In this document: positions 6,509 to 15,753 of the stretch, piece after piece | Numbering within the stretch: position 1 is the stretch's first letter | Layout of the letters: every line of letters begins with the position of its first letter | Source: CAZULF01 sp964621215 | GTDB lineage: Bacteria; Pseudomonadota; Gammaproteobacteria; UBA1113 | Length of the DNA stretch: 33,019 nucleotides | Assembly (NCBI GenBank): GCA_964621215.1 | Contig: CAZULF010000010.1 | Span: 1-33,019 of the forward strand | Direction: 5' to 3' | The notes under the pieces: model-generated | Database searches by the model: none | What the model was told of the DNA's origin: nothing | Seen by the model: only the letters and a program-made list of their open reading frames with translations | Made by a program: the position numbers and the translations under genes

Positions 6509-8449
6509 ATGTGCGGAATAGTTGGCTTTTATTCGAATACAACGCTTAATGAAGATCGCCAGATCGTTATTGCAAATATGGTCGACATCTTAAGTCACAG
6601 AGGGCCAGACCATGCTGGATGTTGGGTAAGTCCATCGCAGCAATTAGCGCTAGGCCATCGACGACTGGCGATTATTGACTTATCGCCTGAAGGCCATCAA
6701 CCTATGCACTCCGCTTGCGGACGCTATGTTATGGTCTACAATGGTCAAGTCTATAACTATTTGCAACTCCGAGAAGACTTAATTGCTAGACACCATTCAT
6801 TTTCAGGTCATTCCGACTCCGAAGTGATATTAGCGTTAATTTCTGAGTATGGATTAGAACGCGCGCTGCAACGAATGACGGGAATGTTTGCGATTGCTTT
6901 GTGGGATGAGCGAGAACAGATTTTACATTTAGCACGAGATAGAGTGGGGGAAAAACCGCTTTATTATGGCTGGGTCAATAATTTATTTGTATTTGCATCC
7001 GAGTTAAAAGCCATTCGTGCACTTCCTCGTTTCAACAACACCATATCAACACATAGCTTAGGCTCTTTCATGCAATTTGGATATGTTGGTGCACCTTATT
7101 CTATCTACAATGATATTTTTAAATTATCTCCCGGTACCTATTTAACTATCCATGAAAATAATTACCACAGCCGCCCTGCTCCGCAAACCTATTGGTCAAT
7201 GCAGGATGTGATTGATTATAGCGCGGCTCACCCTCTCAAATTGACTGATGCTGAAGCGATTGAGGAATTAGATACGCGATTAAACCATATTATTGGCACT
7301 CGCGTCTTAGCGGATGTGCCTGTGGGCTCATTTTTATCTGGTGGAATCGACTCCAGTACAATAACAGCATTAATGCAAGCCAATAGTAGTAAACCCGTTA
7401 AAAGCTTTACTATTGGCTTTAATGAAAAATCCTATAATGAAGCTGAATACGCCAAGCGAGTGGCAAATCACCTCCAGACTGATCATACCGAGTTATATCT
7501 TGATGCTTCCGATGCTTTGGCAGTCATTCCTCAATTACCTATAATATACGATGAACCATTTGCCGACTCATCAGCAATCCCGACTTTTTTAGTCTCGCGC
7601 TTAGCCAAAACTCAAGTCTCTGTCTGCTTATCTGGTGATGGTGGCGATGAATTATTCGGCGGTTATAATCGTTACTTATTTACATCGCGCATATGGCGCG
7701 GTTTATCATTTTTACCCTACCCTCTTCGAATTGCTTTGCAAAAATTATTGCAAACTGTTTCTCCAATCTATTGGGATAGCATATTGAGCTGGGTTCGCAT
7801 TCCTAGAATTGGCGACAGATTGCATAATCTTGCTAATCTCATGACAATGCGATCGCCCGATATGCTTTACAATTATTTAATCTCGCAATGGGGAACTCCT
7901 GCCGCCATAGTGAATAATTTACAAATTTCCTCTGGCTATCATGCTTTGACAAATAATACGATTACTTTCAAACAGCAGTCATTCACGGAAAAAATGATGG
8001 TTGCTGATACTCTGGCATATTTGCCTGATGACATTATGGTAAAAGTCGATCGTGCAGGCATGGCAAATAGTTTAGAAACTCGCGCCTCATTTCTTGATCA
8101 TGAACTCATTGAGTTCGTTTGGCGTTTACCACTAAACATGAAAATCCGTAACAATCAAAGCAAATGGCTGCTTCGGAAAGTTTTAGAAAAATATGTTCCT
8201 GAACCTTTATTAGAACGCCCTAAAATGGGATTTGGCATCCCTCTTGATCTGTGGTTGCGTGGCCCACTGCGTGATTGGGCTGAAGACTTATTAGCTAAGA
8301 ATAGGCTGGAACAGCATGGCATGCTCAATAGCAACGTTATTATTGAAAAATGGCAAGAGCACTTATCAGGAAAATGTAATCGTCAATATCAATTATGGAG
8401 TGTTTTAATGTTTCAAGCATGGATAGAGAATACCCAACATGGCAACTAA
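6509..8449 (+). CDS. asparagine synthase-like glutamine amidotransferase (copy 1)
   Basis: A 646-residue AsnB-type protein. Cys2 follows the start Met (MCGIVGF) as the class II glutaminase nucleophile, with SHRGPDHAG, YNGQVYNY and SDSEVI completing that site. The PP-loop SGGIDSS (277-283) marks the ATP-pyrophosphatase synthetase domain, followed by SGDGGDELFGGYNRY. The family adenylates a carboxylate and transfers ammonia from glutamine. In glycan loci such proteins (for example WbpS in Pseudomonas O-antigen) are thought to amidate uronic acids, which fits the UDP-glucuronate epimerase three genes downstream. It opens the plus-strand operon and overlaps the next gene by 11 bases. An AGGG lies about 11 bases before the ATG. 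True asparagine synthesis cannot be excluded. Confidence 0.9.
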   Translation: MCGIVGFYSNTTLNEDRQIVIANMVDILSHRGPDHAGCWVSPSQQLALGHRRLAIIDLSPEGHQPMHSACGRYVMVYNGQVYNYLQLREDLIARHHSFSGHSDSEVILALISEYGLERALQRMTGMFAIALWDEREQILHLARDRVGEKPLYYGWVNNLFVFASELKAIRALPRFNNTISTHSLGSFMQFGYVGAPYSIYNDIFKLSPGTYLTIHENNYHSRPAPQTYWSMQDVIDYSAAHPLKLTDAEAIEELDTRLNHIIGTRVLADVPVGSFLSGGIDSSTITALMQANSSKPVKSFTIGFNEKSYNEAEYAKRVANHLQTDHTELYLDASDALAVIPQLPIIYDEPFADSSAIPTFLVSRLAKTQVSVCLSGDGGDELFGGYNRYLFTSRIWRGLSFLPYPLRIALQKLLQTVSPIYWDSILSWVRIPRIGDRLHNLANLMTMRSPDMLYNYLISQWGTPAAIVNNLQISSGYHALTNNTITFKQQSFTEKMMVADTLAYLPDDIMVKVDRAGMANSLETRASFLDHELIEFVWRLPLNMKIRNNQSKWLLRKVLEKYVPEPLLERPKMGFGIPLDLWLRGPLRDWAEDLLAKNRLEQHGMLNSNVIIEKWQEHLSGKCNRQYQLWSVLMFQAWIENTQHGN

Positions 8450-9584
8450 AGTATTAATTGTTATTAATGAGGCTAAATTTTTTCTTTCTCATCGTCTAGT
8501 CTTAGCAAAAGCGTTACTCAATGCAGGATATGAGGTTTGTGTTGCTTGTCCCGATAGCGAAGTTACTCCTCAGCTTGTTGAGGTCGGCTTTAAATTCTAC
8601 CCTATCAAAATTTCACGCAAAGGTATTAATCCCTTTGCACAAATAAAAGTAATCTACGATTTAGTTTTACTATATAAAAAAATTAAGCCAGATATTATTC
8701 ATCACTTTACTATTAAGCCGATGATTTTCGGTAGTATTGCATCCAAATGGATGAGTCATAACGCTGCAATTATTAATGCTCCAACTGGACTGGGATATGT
8801 GTTTACTAATAACAGTATCAAAGCGAAAACATTACAACCTGTAGTGACTATATTATTCAAATATGCATTCTCAAAAGGCAATATGTTTGCCATTTTTCAA
8901 AATCTAGATGACAAAGAATTTTTTCAACAATCAGCACTATTACAAACGACAAACTATTCCATCATAAAAGGGTCCGGTATTGATGATTCAATCTACATTC
9001 CTGCGCCTGAGCCTTGCACATTGCCGATTGTGTTATTTCCTTCTCGTTTACTGAAAGATAAGGGAATTCATGAATTTATCGAAGCTGCTAAGCGAATACA
9101 AGATGAAGGCGTGACTGCTCGCTTTGTTTTAGTCGGTGATATAGACCCCAATAATCCTGCAACATTAACTAAAAAGCAAATTCAAGATTGGGTGTCGCAA
9201 GGTGTTGTCGAATGGTGGGGTTGGAAAAATGACATCGTCAGTGTCTTTCACCAATCTCACATTGTGTGTTTACCTTCTTATCGCGAAGGAATTCCTAAAG
9301 TTTTACAAGAAGCAGCCGCCTGTGCTAAACCCATTGTAACAACTGACGCTCCCGGATGCAGAGATGTCGTGCAAGATGGAGATAATGGTTTTCTTGTACC
9401 GGTGAAAAACTCGACAATACTCGCATCCCGACTAATCACATTAATTCAAGATCCTGAATTAAGAGCGAAAATGGGAAAACGCGGTAGAGAACGCGCGCAA
9501 TCTGAGTTTTCAGTTAACAAGATTATTGATGAAACACTGGCTGTTTATAAACAATGTTTTAAATGGTCAAACACTGCGAAATAG
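8439..9584 (+). CDS. glycosyltransferase family 4 (PglA-like)
   Basis: A 381-residue GT-B enzyme. The N-terminal domain (1-180) has the acceptor-side features KFFLSHRLVLAKAL and HHFTIKPMIFGSIAS. The C-terminal nucleotide-sugar domain has PSRLLKDKGIHEFIEAA (201-217), YREGIPKVLQEA (281-292, the E-x7-E motif) and TTDAPGCRDVV (301-311). This combination is typical of GT4 enzymes that add a HexNAc to undecaprenyl-linked sugars, such as PglA or WbpU-type transferases. It would act on the cytoplasmic face of the inner membrane. Its start overlaps the end of asnB copy 1, so translation is likely coupled. Donor and linkage cannot be read from sequence. Confidence 0.88.
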   Translation: MATKVLIVINEAKFFLSHRLVLAKALLNAGYEVCVACPDSEVTPQLVEVGFKFYPIKISRKGINPFAQIKVIYDLVLLYKKIKPDIIHHFTIKPMIFGSIASKWMSHNAAIINAPTGLGYVFTNNSIKAKTLQPVVTILFKYAFSKGNMFAIFQNLDDKEFFQQSALLQTTNYSIIKGSGIDDSIYIPAPEPCTLPIVLFPSRLLKDKGIHEFIEAAKRIQDEGVTARFVLVGDIDPNNPATLTKKQIQDWVSQGVVEWWGWKNDIVSVFHQSHIVCLPSYREGIPKVLQEAAACAKPIVTTDAPGCRDVVQDGDNGFLVPVKNSTILASRLITLIQDPELRAKMGKRGRERAQSEFSVNKIIDETLAVYKQCFKWSNTAK

Positions 9585-9593
9585 GTTTTAAAT

Positions 9594-10625
9594 ATGAACA
9601 TTTTTGTTACGGGTGCTGCAGGATTCATTGGTTACTCCGTATGTGAGCAACTATTAGCTCGAGGCAATCAGGTTTTCGGCTTAGATAACCTAAATGCTTA
9701 CTATAGTGTAAAATTAAAAACGGATCGATTGAATCGATTACTCGCTCATCCAAACTTTCGCTTTATTCAAGCTAATCTTGAAGATCGAGAAACTATCAAG
9801 TCTATATTTGATGAAAATGCTTTTGATGTAGTGATCAATCTTGCGGCTCAGGCAGGCGTACGATATTCTCTCATCAATCCGCAAGCTTACATTGATAGCA
9901 ATATCACTGGCTTTTGTAATATCCTTGAGGGCTGTCGTCATACACAGGTAAAACATTTGGTTTTTGCCTCGTCCAGCTCTATCTATGGCGCCAATGCATT
10001 AATGCCTTTTTCGGAACACCATCCAGTAGATCATCCTATTTCACTCTATGGCGCAACCAAAAGAGCTAATGAACTGATGGCACATTCTTATGCTAGTTTA
10101 TATAATTTACCAATTACTGGTTTACGGTTTTTTACCGTCTATGGCCCATGGGGGCGTCCGGATATGGCCTTATTCAAATTCACTCAAAATATTCTTACTG
10201 GTACCCCTATCGAAGTTTATAATCATGGCAATATGATCCGTGATTTTACCTATATCCAAGATATCGTGGAAGCGATAATACGAATCGTTGATCGACCAGC
10301 TACACCAAACCCTCTTTGGGATCAAGAGAAGCCCGATCCGGCAACGAGCTATGCACCGTATCGCATTTATAATATCGGCAACTCCGATCCAGTATTGCTA
10401 TCAACATTTATCAATGCTATTGAAGATGCCGTGGGCAAACCTGCCATCATCAAACTGCTTCCGATGCAGGCGGGTGATGTTCCTGCAACTCATGCAGATG
10501 TGAGTAAATTATATTCTGAGTTCGATTTCAAACCCTGTATATCCGTCAACGAAGGTATTAAGCATTTCGTACAGTGGTATCGTGATTATTTTAAGGTAAA
10601 GGTAGAGGAACCTAACTATGTCTGA
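9594..10625 (+). CDS. UDP-glucuronate 4-epimerase (CapI/LspL type)
   Basis: A 343-residue extended SDR enzyme. TGAAGFIG (6-13) binds NAD, ASSSSIYG (126-132) carries the catalytic Ser, and Y152-GAT-K156 is the catalytic pair. The features separating it from GalE are the LDNLNAYY motif near the start, AQAGVRYSLINPQAYI, and FFTVYGPWGRPDMALFKF. All are strongly conserved in UDP-GlcA 4-epimerases. It interconverts UDP-glucuronate and UDP-galacturonate, supplying an acidic sugar to the polymer. A uronic acid is also the expected substrate for amidation by the neighbouring AsnB-like proteins. It lies 9 bases after the glycosyltransferase stop in the same operon. Names used for homologues include capI, lspL and wbnF. 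Confidence 0.92.
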   Translation: MNIFVTGAAGFIGYSVCEQLLARGNQVFGLDNLNAYYSVKLKTDRLNRLLAHPNFRFIQANLEDRETIKSIFDENAFDVVINLAAQAGVRYSLINPQAYIDSNITGFCNILEGCRHTQVKHLVFASSSSIYGANALMPFSEHHPVDHPISLYGATKRANELMAHSYASLYNLPITGLRFFTVYGPWGRPDMALFKFTQNILTGTPIEVYNHGNMIRDFTYIQDIVEAIIRIVDRPATPNPLWDQEKPDPATSYAPYRIYNIGNSDPVLLSTFINAIEDAVGKPAIIKLLPMQAGDVPATHADVSKLYSEFDFKPCISVNEGIKHFVQWYRDYFKVKVEEPNYV

Positions 10626-10634
10626 GTATTTACC

Positions 10635-11663
10635 ATGAAATCCATCATTAACCCTCTCTCCACTAAGGAAAAGTCTGCCTGTGTAGCGGTAGTGATTCCA
10701 TCCTACAAAGTTTCTATGCATATTTTAAATGTCCTTTCATCCATAGGGAGTGAGGTCTCTCATATTTATGTGGTGGATGATGCTTGTCCCGAGTTCTCCG
10801 GCAGATTAGTTGAAACTCACTGTAAGGACATCCGAGTTAAGGTCATTTATCATGCTACGAACTTAGGTATGGGTGGCGCTATGATTACTGGCTATCGTGC
10901 AGCGATTGCTGATAAAGCAGATATTATTGTCAAAATCGATGGCGATGGACAGATGGATCCTGCCTATATCCCTATTTTTATCAAACCTATTCTTAACGGT
11001 GAGGCGGATTACACCAAAGGTAATCGTTTTTTTTATTTGGAAAATATAAAAATCATGCCCAAAATACGTCTTGTGGGAAATGCTGTTTTATCTTTTATCG
11101 CTAAATTATCGACGGGTTATTGGAATTTGTTCGATCCCAACAATGGTTACACCGCCATTCATAGCAACGTGGCTAACCATCTACCCTTTGATAAAATCAG
11201 TTTAGGTTATTTTTTTCAAATAGATATATTATTTCGATTAAATACACTCAACGCTAATGTACACGATATTCCTATGGATTCCCATTATGCGGATGAAACC
11301 AGTAGTCTTAAAATTACAAAAATCATTCCTGAGTTTTTATTTAAAAATATACGCAATTTTGTAAAGCGTATTTTTTATAACTATTATCTGCGCGGACTAT
11401 CAATTGCCTCGATCGAACTACCCCTAGGTGTTTTTTTGTTTTTGTTTGGTTTAATTTTTGGCGGATATTGGTGGCGGCATTCGATACAGTCTGGGATCAG
11501 TACCCCAGTGGGAACCATCATGATTGCCGCATTAACTACACTCATTGGAGTGCAACTCATCCTCGCCTTTTTAAATTATGATATTGCCACTACCCCTACG
11601 CAAGCGATGCAATCTAAAATGCGAAGTGCTCGACATTCAGTCACAAAAGGAGACTCACATTGA
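10635..11663 (+). CDS. GT2 glycosyltransferase, DPM1-like, with C-terminal membrane segments
   Basis: A 342-residue GT-A enzyme. VVIPSYKVS (19-27), VVDDA (46-50) and the metal-binding DGD at 102-104 (KIDGDGQMDP) identify family 2. NLGMGGAMITGY is characteristic of the DPM1/polyprenyl-phosphate sugar transferase branch. Two hydrophobic segments near the C-terminus (about 255-275 and 295-315) anchor it in the inner membrane. It probably charges undecaprenyl phosphate with a single sugar for a GT-C enzyme or for side-branch modification. The next gene, a polytopic membrane protein, overlaps its stop and could be the enzyme using that lipid-linked sugar. This pairing is inference. Confidence 0.85.
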   Translation: MKSIINPLSTKEKSACVAVVIPSYKVSMHILNVLSSIGSEVSHIYVVDDACPEFSGRLVETHCKDIRVKVIYHATNLGMGGAMITGYRAAIADKADIIVKIDGDGQMDPAYIPIFIKPILNGEADYTKGNRFFYLENIKIMPKIRLVGNAVLSFIAKLSTGYWNLFDPNNGYTAIHSNVANHLPFDKISLGYFFQIDILFRLNTLNANVHDIPMDSHYADETSSLKITKIIPEFLFKNIRNFVKRIFYNYYLRGLSIASIELPLGVFLFLFGLIFGGYWWRHSIQSGISTPVGTIMIAALTTLIGVQLILAFLNYDIATTPTQAMQSKMRSARHSVTKGDSH

Positions 11664-13144
11664 TATTTCGATCATTTCCATCATCCGTTGTCAGTATGAA
11701 TCTAATGGGAAAATATAAATTTCATTTGTTTTTCCTCCTCTATTTTTGTATAAGAATAGGTATTTTATATAATTATCCTATCGACTATGTTCCAGTATCA
11801 GATGCGGCTAATTATCTTACAAAATCAGCCTATGCCTTTTCAGATCCTCGACTTTACTATGAAGCGCCCTTATTCTTTTTGCTTTTTTTAAAATTATTAG
11901 GGCAACATGTCACTTTGATTCTCGTCGTACAGTGCTGTATTTCTATTGTCGCCTGGTGGTTGCTTGCGAGTTTTATTTATCAAAAACTGAAGCCTACGCA
12001 GAATATCGTAGCATGGGTTTTTTCTGGACTACTTCTGGTATTTAGCTGTTCCTTAAAAATCACTGAGTGGGACCATCAGGTATTAACTGAGTCATTGACA
12101 ATATCGTTGTTTGTCCTGTTTCTTTATTTTTATTTCCAATCATCCGCGTGCTATTTTAAAAGTAAATTTAATGCATTTGCTATGATGCTGACTCTGCTTG
12201 CTTTTGTTTTAGTTCGTGCAGCAAATGCTTATTATTTACTGTTTTGCACACCATTATTTTTGTTCCTCCTTGTTAAAACAAAAGAACTTATTATGCGACG
12301 GTACTTAGCGGGTATGATCGTCTTAATTATTAGCTGCTTCACGTTAGTGAATATTGCCGCCAGCAAATTCCCTGCTCTCGCGGAGGCAGGAGGGGACGAA
12401 GTCCGAGCTGACGGGTCCGCGATAGGCACTCCTGTCGTAAAGCCAACGGCGCCCGGATGGCATGGCGCTATAGGCGGACTCATGAGCATGCACCTGGCCT
12501 ACTATCCCTCAGTAATGGATTATTTCAGTGCCCACGGCATGCCTGCTGCAGCTAGGAAAAAACTTGACGTTTGGGTTAAAGATCCTCAAAATCAACGGGT
12601 ATTTTATGGACAAAAACTATTTGTAGACCCAACAACTCAAGGCTGGTTTAAAGAAAATAGCCGCGAAACTTATCTCGGTTATTTAATAACTCACCCAAGC
12701 TATTTTTTCAGCCCATTTGCATCAGCCCCACAGCTACCGAATAACCGAAAAACCTCTTTAAAAGCAGTATTTCATACCCCTCGTTTCTATGCCAATTATT
12801 ATGGACCGGCCAAAAATAATTATCTCTTTGAGCTGCAATACCAACTCAATAAAAAAATATCAACTTTCAAATGGAGCGTTTTTGGATTGTTTATATTGTT
12901 GGTTGGCTGGAGCATTTATTCGCGGCAACTCAGTAAATCCATTTCATTGCAAGCAGCAATATACTATTTTCTTGTTTCTGTACCCTATTTCCTCTTTGTA
13001 TGGCATGCTGATGCGGGAGAACCCGATAGACACCAAATGTTAACTTATGTAGGTATAATACTGTCGCTGTTACTCGGATTTGTTTTTATTGTGCGTTCTG
13101 AATTCGTGACAAGTACGCGCAACCTAGAACGCACGACAGAATGA
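11660..13144 (+). CDS. polytopic membrane protein, possible GT-C glycosyltransferase
   Basis: A 494-residue protein with roughly ten hydrophobic segments and a large soluble loop around residues 230-390 (from about AEAGGDEVRADG to FYANYYGP). An early loop contains PVSDAANY, followed by EWDHQVLTES. Acidic residues in the first external loops are expected of GT-C enzymes that use lipid-phosphate sugars. The TTG start at 11660 is well supported: AAAGGAG lies at 11646-11652, seven bases before it, and TTG overlaps the stop of the preceding GT2 gene. The ATG at 11696 lacks such a site. The last 100 bases overlap the 3' end of the opposing flippase gene. A membrane transferase is the best guess; an unrelated membrane protein is possible. 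Confidence 0.75.
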   Translation: MIFRSFPSSVVSMNLMGKYKFHLFFLLYFCIRIGILYNYPIDYVPVSDAANYLTKSAYAFSDPRLYYEAPLFFLLFLKLLGQHVTLILVVQCCISIVAWWLLASFIYQKLKPTQNIVAWVFSGLLLVFSCSLKITEWDHQVLTESLTISLFVLFLYFYFQSSACYFKSKFNAFAMMLTLLAFVLVRAANAYYLLFCTPLFLFLLVKTKELIMRRYLAGMIVLIISCFTLVNIAASKFPALAEAGGDEVRADGSAIGTPVVKPTAPGWHGAIGGLMSMHLAYYPSVMDYFSAHGMPAAARKKLDVWVKDPQNQRVFYGQKLFVDPTTQGWFKENSRETYLGYLITHPSYFFSPFASAPQLPNNRKTSLKAVFHTPRFYANYYGPAKNNYLFELQYQLNKKISTFKWSVFGLFILLVGWSIYSRQLSKSISLQAAIYYFLVSVPYFLFVWHADAGEPDRHQMLTYVGIILSLLLGFVFIVRSEFVTSTRNLERTTE

Positions 13145-14463
13145 GATATCGCCCATGAGACGATATAAACGATACTGGTGGATAATGCGATGCCATAAAC
13201 CCCCATCGATTGCATTAAAATCCAGTTTAATCCACCACTAAGAAAAATACTCACCAGAGTAATAAAGAGTAATGTCTTGTTCATCATGAGCGACGACAAG
13301 ATTCTTACATTAAGAATACTGCAAATATAAAAGGGAAGGTAAATTAAAAGCCATCTGAGAATGGTGGCAACCGTATGAGCATCTTCTTTAGTAAATGCCC
13401 CTCTTAAAAATAAGAGATCAACAATCAGCGGAGCTAACATAATTAAAATGACCGTGCACGGAATGGTGGTTAACATTAAGAGCGTCGTATAGTGGCGAAA
13501 TAAGCGCAAAATGTCTGCTGGCTGATTATCAGCATTCAGTTTAGCCACATAGGGAATAATCGCCGGCCCAAATGCCATCATCGCCAGTGTCAGAGGTAGC
13601 ATAATAATCTTATTCGCATAGTTTAATGCAGAAATGGCATGCGCATTCAAAAAAGAACTCATAGATATATCAACAACCACGATTCCAACCGAGGTGAGGG
13701 CTGTCAATAATAAAGGCCACCAATCCTCTATAAACTTTCTAAGATTTTTGTCAAAAACAGTATGAATTTTAAAGATGAAATGTAAATTTTTATAATAATA
13801 CAATACACTAATCAGGCAAATTAACTCCAATGCTGCACCAAGCAACGTCCCTAAAATCAACGCATTGATGACTAGTGACTTAAACCATATAAGAATACAC
13901 AAAGTAATCATTGCAGGAGTAAAAATGGGGATTAATGCAAACATAAAAAAATGTTTTTTAGCATTGAGTAGCGCCATCAAAAAAGTACTTATTCCACCCA
14001 GTAATAAAAGCGGAGATAACATGATTAACATTTTTATGGACATTTGTAGTTTTTCACCGGAGAACCCTGGAGCTAAAAATGTTATTAACGGATTGGCTGC
14101 TATGAGGCTCAATAATATAGTCGCAACTAAAAAAATGATTAAAAAAATACATACATTCGTATTAAATGTTTTGGCCGCCAGCATGCCCTCTTTATTTTCC
14201 ACCATGAGATAATTGGGAATAAATGCCCCATTAAATGAGGTTGACAAAATAGTAATTAAAAAATTAGGGATAAGAAAGGCAACAATAAAAGCATCCATGA
14301 CATCACTAGTGCCAAAAGCATAGGCGATCATAGATTCTTTAACGGCAGCGAACCCTTTAACAAAAAGTGTTACCGAGCCTATTGTACAAACCGCCTGGAG
14401 AATCAGGCGGTTTGTTTCATTCCATACAATATTACTTGCAATATTTTTAATTAATTTTTTCAT
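13045..14463 (-). CDS. MurJ/MviN-family lipid-linked oligosaccharide flippase (Wzx-like)
   Basis: A 472-residue protein, nearly all membrane segments (about 12-14). The N-terminal part (VKGFAAVKESMIAYAFGTSDVMDAF and LISTSFNGAFIPNY-type elements) is the MVF-family signature, in which a small protonated substrate path is lined by charged residues. Family members flip lipid II or other undecaprenyl-diphosphate-linked saccharides. It closes an O-antigen operon beside a ligase/polymerase gene, so I infer a Wzx-type role for this glycan, with the housekeeping MurJ elsewhere in the genome. It overlaps the upstream ligase/polymerase gene by 17 bases. Its 3' end overlaps the opposing membrane-protein gene by 100 bases. 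Confidence 0.85.
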   Translation of the reverse strand: MKKLIKNIASNIVWNETNRLILQAVCTIGSVTLFVKGFAAVKESMIAYAFGTSDVMDAFIVAFLIPNFLITILSTSFNGAFIPNYLMVENKEGMLAAKTFNTNVCIFLIIFLVATILLSLIAANPLITFLAPGFSGEKLQMSIKMLIMLSPLLLLGGISTFLMALLNAKKHFFMFALIPIFTPAMITLCILIWFKSLVINALILGTLLGAALELICLISVLYYYKNLHFIFKIHTVFDKNLRKFIEDWWPLLLTALTSVGIVVVDISMSSFLNAHAISALNYANKIIMLPLTLAMMAFGPAIIPYVAKLNADNQPADILRLFRHYTTLLMLTTIPCTVILIMLAPLIVDLLFLRGAFTKEDAHTVATILRWLLIYLPFYICSILNVRILSSLMMNKTLLFITLVSIFLSGGLNWILMQSMGVYGIALSTSIVYIVSWAISHSVVRSRLRVLVTNSERTIKTNPSNSDSIIPT

Positions 14464-15751
14464 TTGCTTCTTTATTTTTCGCTAGCATGCTAACTATGAC
14501 TATAAAGCCTAATAAAAGCCACGTCGGCTTCATCGCGAGCGTGTTATTTAAACAGGCCTCTGCGGTGCAAATTAACCATGCAGTTAATAGCATAGCGTGC
14601 TTGGGGGACCGCCAAGCACGATACCCTATTTTAAAATACCATAATGCAAAAATACCTATCCCTATAATTCCCAACTCGGAGAGTAGTTGAATAAATATAT
14701 TGTGTGCAGACGTCTGGGTGTGTAGTATCGTATTCATATTATTAGAATAGGTACCAAATCCCGAACCCAGGTATACATGCTGCTTGGGTATAGACAGACC
14801 AGCCTCCCATATTTTTGTTCTGTCATCTGAAAGAATCTCTAGTCGTTGATTGAGGGTTGGTTTTGGATGGCTCTCTGCCTTTGTTGCATTTTTACTCTCT
14901 ATGGGCGCAACATTCTTTATCACATTACCCATGAAATTCATATTATACGGGGGATGGAAGTTAACCCAAAAAAAATACATCGAAGACGCCAACATCATTA
15001 AGATAAAAAGTATTTTTCCTCTAAAAAGGACCTTGCGATAAGCCGAAATAAAGTAAAGTGCAACCATCGCTAATGCCAAGATGCCACTCTTAGAACACGT
15101 CAGGAAAACAGCCAATGTTGCAGCATAAATATAAACGTAGTTAAAATAGGTGAAAAAAACCTCTATTTTTCTTTTAGCGTTAGTTGCGGCCGTGGTGTTA
15201 AGATAGGGAATAAACACGAGCGGCAACACTAAGAGATAGGCGATATCATTGGGGTTATATTCAAATGCAGTTCCTCTGATATTTGCATATAAGTAAATGT
15301 GCATTATTGCGTAGCCAATAATAGTTATTGCACAGATAAAAGCGCCAATAATATAGGCTTGACAGACTCTCCTTAAACGGGTTTCTGTATTCGAAAGATC
15401 ATATAGCATGAGCCCATATAAAACCGCCGGCATAAGCATGCGTAATTCAGCCATGGTCGCCTGTTTATCAATACTCCAACTTAGACTCACACCTAAAAAT
15501 AAAAGAAATACAGCTAAGAATGTCCAATCTGGCAGTAACTGACAGCCAGATAGGCATACTTTTGACAACCATACTATTAATAATAACCAACCGAAAATAG
15601 TGACCAAGCTGAATTGATGCGAAAAAATTGAAATCAGATTTGCATTCCCCCAGGTCATCACCAAAGTTAACAACAGTAATAAGAGGTACGTGGTGGAGGT
15701 CAAATACGTTTGTAAAGAAGAAAAAGGAAATCGTGTATTTAGCATATTCAT
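14447..15751 (-). CDS. O-antigen ligase/polymerase family protein (WaaL/Wzy)
   Basis: A 434-residue membrane protein with about 11-12 hydrophobic segments. The large loop around residues 270-350 ends in SAHNIFIQLLSELGIIG. This is the H-N-x-F-x-Q-x-L-x-E-x-G motif of the Wzy_C/WaaL family, whose His is needed for ligation. The sequence fits either polymerisation of undecaprenyl-linked repeats or ligation of the finished chain to lipid A-core; sequence alone does not separate the two. AAGGA lies 7 bases before the ATG at 15751. It sits between a GT4 gene (2-base gap) and the flippase gene (17-base overlap), the standard company of Wzy/WaaL. Confidence 0.87.
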   Translation of the reverse strand: MNMLNTRFPFSSLQTYLTSTTYLLLLLLTLVMTWGNANLISIFSHQFSLVTIFGWLLLIVWLSKVCLSGCQLLPDWTFLAVFLLFLGVSLSWSIDKQATMAELRMLMPAVLYGLMLYDLSNTETRLRRVCQAYIIGAFICAITIIGYAIMHIYLYANIRGTAFEYNPNDIAYLLVLPLVFIPYLNTTAATNAKRKIEVFFTYFNYVYIYAATLAVFLTCSKSGILALAMVALYFISAYRKVLFRGKILFILMMLASSMYFFWVNFHPPYNMNFMGNVIKNVAPIESKNATKAESHPKPTLNQRLEILSDDRTKIWEAGLSIPKQHVYLGSGFGTYSNNMNTILHTQTSAHNIFIQLLSELGIIGIGIFALWYFKIGYRAWRSPKHAMLLTAWLICTAEACLNNTLAMKPTWLLLGFIVIVSMLAKNKEANEKIN

Positions 15752-15753
15752 TT

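Noticed and set aside
13045..14463. Housekeeping lipid II flippase MurJ
   Set aside because: Not excluded, but its place at the end of an O-antigen operon beside a ligase/polymerase fits a Wzx-type role better.
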